DNA from: Apostichopus japonicus
Taxonomy: Eukaryota; Echinodermata; Holothuroidea; Aspidochirotida; Stichopodidae
Assembly: GCF_037975245.1 (NCBI RefSeq)
Contig: NC_092564.1
Location: forward strand, 25,475,484-25,539,483
Direction: 5' to 3'
Length of the DNA: 64,000 nucleotides
Part shown: positions 61,746-64,000 of the stretch, one piece after another
Layout: every line of letters starts with the position of its first letter
Numbering within the stretch: position 1 is the stretch's first letter
The notes under the pieces: generated by a model
Told to the model about the DNA's origin: nothing
What the model saw: only the letters and a program-made list of their open reading frames with translations
The model's database searches: none
Made by a program: the position numbers and the translations under genes

Positions 61746-63546
61746 ATTTAAGCACTATTAAACAGGTCAGCTCGGCCTTCTTCGAATGATAAATCTGTTT
61801 TTAGCCTATGTAGAACTTGATCTGGAAAATTGGAGACGTGACTTATGCCGGAATTAATAGAGTCACAATGAAGGGGAGGGGGAGGGGGCAGGTGTGGGGG
61901 AGGGTTGGGGATATATTTTAACACTTCTGCTTGCTAATTATATTCTTTATAGTTATGGGGTTTTGATACAATTAAGTGACATTAACTTTTCAAAAACTAT
62001 ACCTGTATGTATGACAACTGCATTGAAGAATTAATTTTTTCCACCAACTGCAGGTAGCCAATAGTGCCACCAACCGTACACGGATTGCTACACTCAATGG
62101 ACCATTTCCCTACAAAATGAAAGGTTAAATAGCTAATAATTTATGATTCCATTATTTGATTCGGAAAGCAAAGATTATCACTAAGAAATGTTTCAACTTT
62201 ATTAATATACATCATGCAAACAAGCAAACTGGAAAAAGTTACTAATTAAAACAAATTTTCATGAACGATACTATGTTGTCACTGCAAGTGCTTTACAAAG
62301 TGATTTGTGTTCCAAACATTATAGAAAAGTATCCCCAGTGTCTGAATTGTTTGGACATTTTCTTCTGAAATGTCATTAGTAACATCAAACTTGAGTAGAT
62401 GAGCGAATAGCATTGAAACTAAATTGTTGAAACGAATCAACAGTTTAGGAAGCAACGCAAACTTGCAGTTGGCATTAGCGAGGCCCGTATACGCAGGATT
62501 TTCTATGTGAACCAGTATGAAAATAAGGGAAAGGTATATACGTGTTGACCTGCCTCACCCCCTCACCCCGGGTGCAAGCTGTGTCAGTTAGAGCAAACAG
62601 ATACCTCCTCCGTAAGAGTGGAGGGTCCTTCTCTCAGGAAGTAAATAAACGCGTATACGTCAAATGGTGCATTCTAAGGCATATCTAGACTGTAAATTAG
62701 ATCTACCATGATCCAGTTTTAATGCAAAGAGTGGTTTTATTCTCCCCGGATTGAACATAAAAGATCTCCTAACCTTACGTTTTTCCCCGACTGATGAGAT
62801 GCAGGGGCGAGTGGGGTGGTAATCCCATTTGCACATGCCACTGCTTTCTAGTACATTGCGGGGCAAATCTGTTGACGTCTTAAAGAGGACCGGGTTAGTC
62901 AGTGTGCATGGTGAGGCCCTTTGCTGTGGGATTTTCAGAATGATATCTAATTACTGAAGCTAAGCTGGAAACGAACTTTATAGAAGCAACAAGACGTAGA
63001 AAGTTGTATTTTAACAGAAGTTTCAATTCTATATAGGGAAAGTATAGTGATTTCAAATTGTCGGAATTATGTTAAACAGCCAAACTGTTTAACAGTTTAA
63101 AGATTAAAATATTAGTCGGTTTTCGTTTGACATCACTTGTGACAATCTATGTGAATGGTATTCATATTTTGGTGTAAATCTTTGTCACTACACACTTTCT
63201 GACTGCAGTAGCTAACGTACAGTGGGCAAGGCAATAGTAACTGAATCTTTATGCTGCATATTATATATCCATTCAAATAATAGTCACATACCCTATGTCG
63301 CCGTGGGCATGTTAAACACGTGACATGATTAAAGTCCGTTATTCACATGTTCCTGTTCCGATCGTTTAGAGGAAGTTGTGTAATCACCAATTCTCTTACA
63401 AATCAATTTAACCTCACTAACAGTTCATCAGAGTCATCTATGATTAGAATTATAAATGCATTCCGTCTGTTTTCTTCTCGACAACGGGGAAAACCGGATG
63501 TGTAAACATGTAAGCATTTGCGCGCCAGAATCTCTAATGTTACCTG

Positions 63547-63554
63547 TGACGTCA
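63547..63554. promoter_or_regulatory. CRE palindrome TGACGTCA
   Basis: A perfect cyclic-AMP response element octamer lies in CpG-containing sequence shortly after GCGCGCC. It is compatible with a nearby promoter, but a single octamer may be chance. Confidence 0.2.
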
Positions 63555-64000
63555 TGACCTCTGTACGGTTAGTCTCTGGAGATCCCAGAGGTACGATAGG
63601 CCGATGTAAATACAGATCGATAACTTCAACTGAGATTAGATGTCACAACCGTTTGGTTATAATCTCTTATTGTTTTCAAAGGTGTACATTCATGTGTTAT
63701 TAATCTCATTAGGTTTAAGTACGTCTCTGTCATATTTACTCAAGCATATGGTATGCGACATTGACGTGGGAGGAAATCATGAATATGCATTCACGTATGA
63801 GAATACGTTGGCAGCTAATGTGTATATTCTGTTCAACACATGTGTGAGATAAAGAATAATATTTTTACATGGTTGTTAGCAGCAAGGATTATGAATCTTT
63901 TTATAACTATATACCATATCGTATAAGTGGTTAAAGCTCACGTACACCTATTAGATGCTTGGGAAGAGCTTGAGTAAAGGCGATGAGGTAAGGACGGTGA

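Larger units (their letters stand above)
57806..64000. other. CpG-richer intergenic stretch, no gene recognised
   Basis: CpG is about 33 per kb near 59 kb. C or G runs lie near 59047-59062 and 61874-61910. None of the small frames (for example 60058-60351 and 63518-63703) shows a known motif or convincing splice sites. It could hold the promoter of a gene beyond the right edge. Confidence 0.45.

Overview
The window is animal nuclear DNA: AT-rich (roughly 62-63%), with phased introns, microsatellites, short DNA transposons and almost no long open frames. The WSC-domain exon, the CpG mosaicism and the CAGGGGCGTAGG-type transposon ends suggest a marine invertebrate deuterostome, most likely an echinoderm. 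That placement is inference, and the species cannot be named from the sequence.

Layout. (1) 0-1.2 kb: one minus-strand exon of a gene that runs off the left edge, encoding a WSC cysteine-rich domain. (2) 2.3-7.4 kb: transposon-rich DNA. A hAT-like element with 8-bp target duplications holds an ~85-bp tandem array, which was itself hit by a second hAT-like element. Next to it lies a 3.76-kb element with perfect 27-bp inverted ends flanked by TA. (3) ~8.4-50.2 kb: what I interpret as one plus-strand transcription unit. Only its 3' part is clearly coding: three exons (41962-42177, 45692-45868, 48313-49352) joined by phase-1 introns. They encode a 473-residue SH2-SH3 adaptor with a long acidic tail, or about 506 residues if an in-phase exon at 27.7 kb is used. 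The rest of the unit is intron holding several CpG-retaining patches with candidate first exons (9.4, 15.4-16.7, 24.6, 27.7, 32.4 and 37.5 kb). (4) 50.2-64 kb: CpG-richer DNA with no recognisable gene, one intact hAT-like element with 8-bp target duplications at 57.4 kb, and transposon debris.

Two window-wide patterns stand out. CpG is strongly depleted from about 10 to 50 kb, matching the proposed transcription unit and consistent with invertebrate gene-body methylation. The heptamer TACAGTA/TACTGTA occurs about 69 times by hand count, roughly five times expectation. It has the form of a Tc1/mariner excision scar, though CpG decay of TACGGTA is a rival explanation.

All coordinates and counts were read by eye. 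Splice calls rest on frame, phase and site sequence, not on transcripts.
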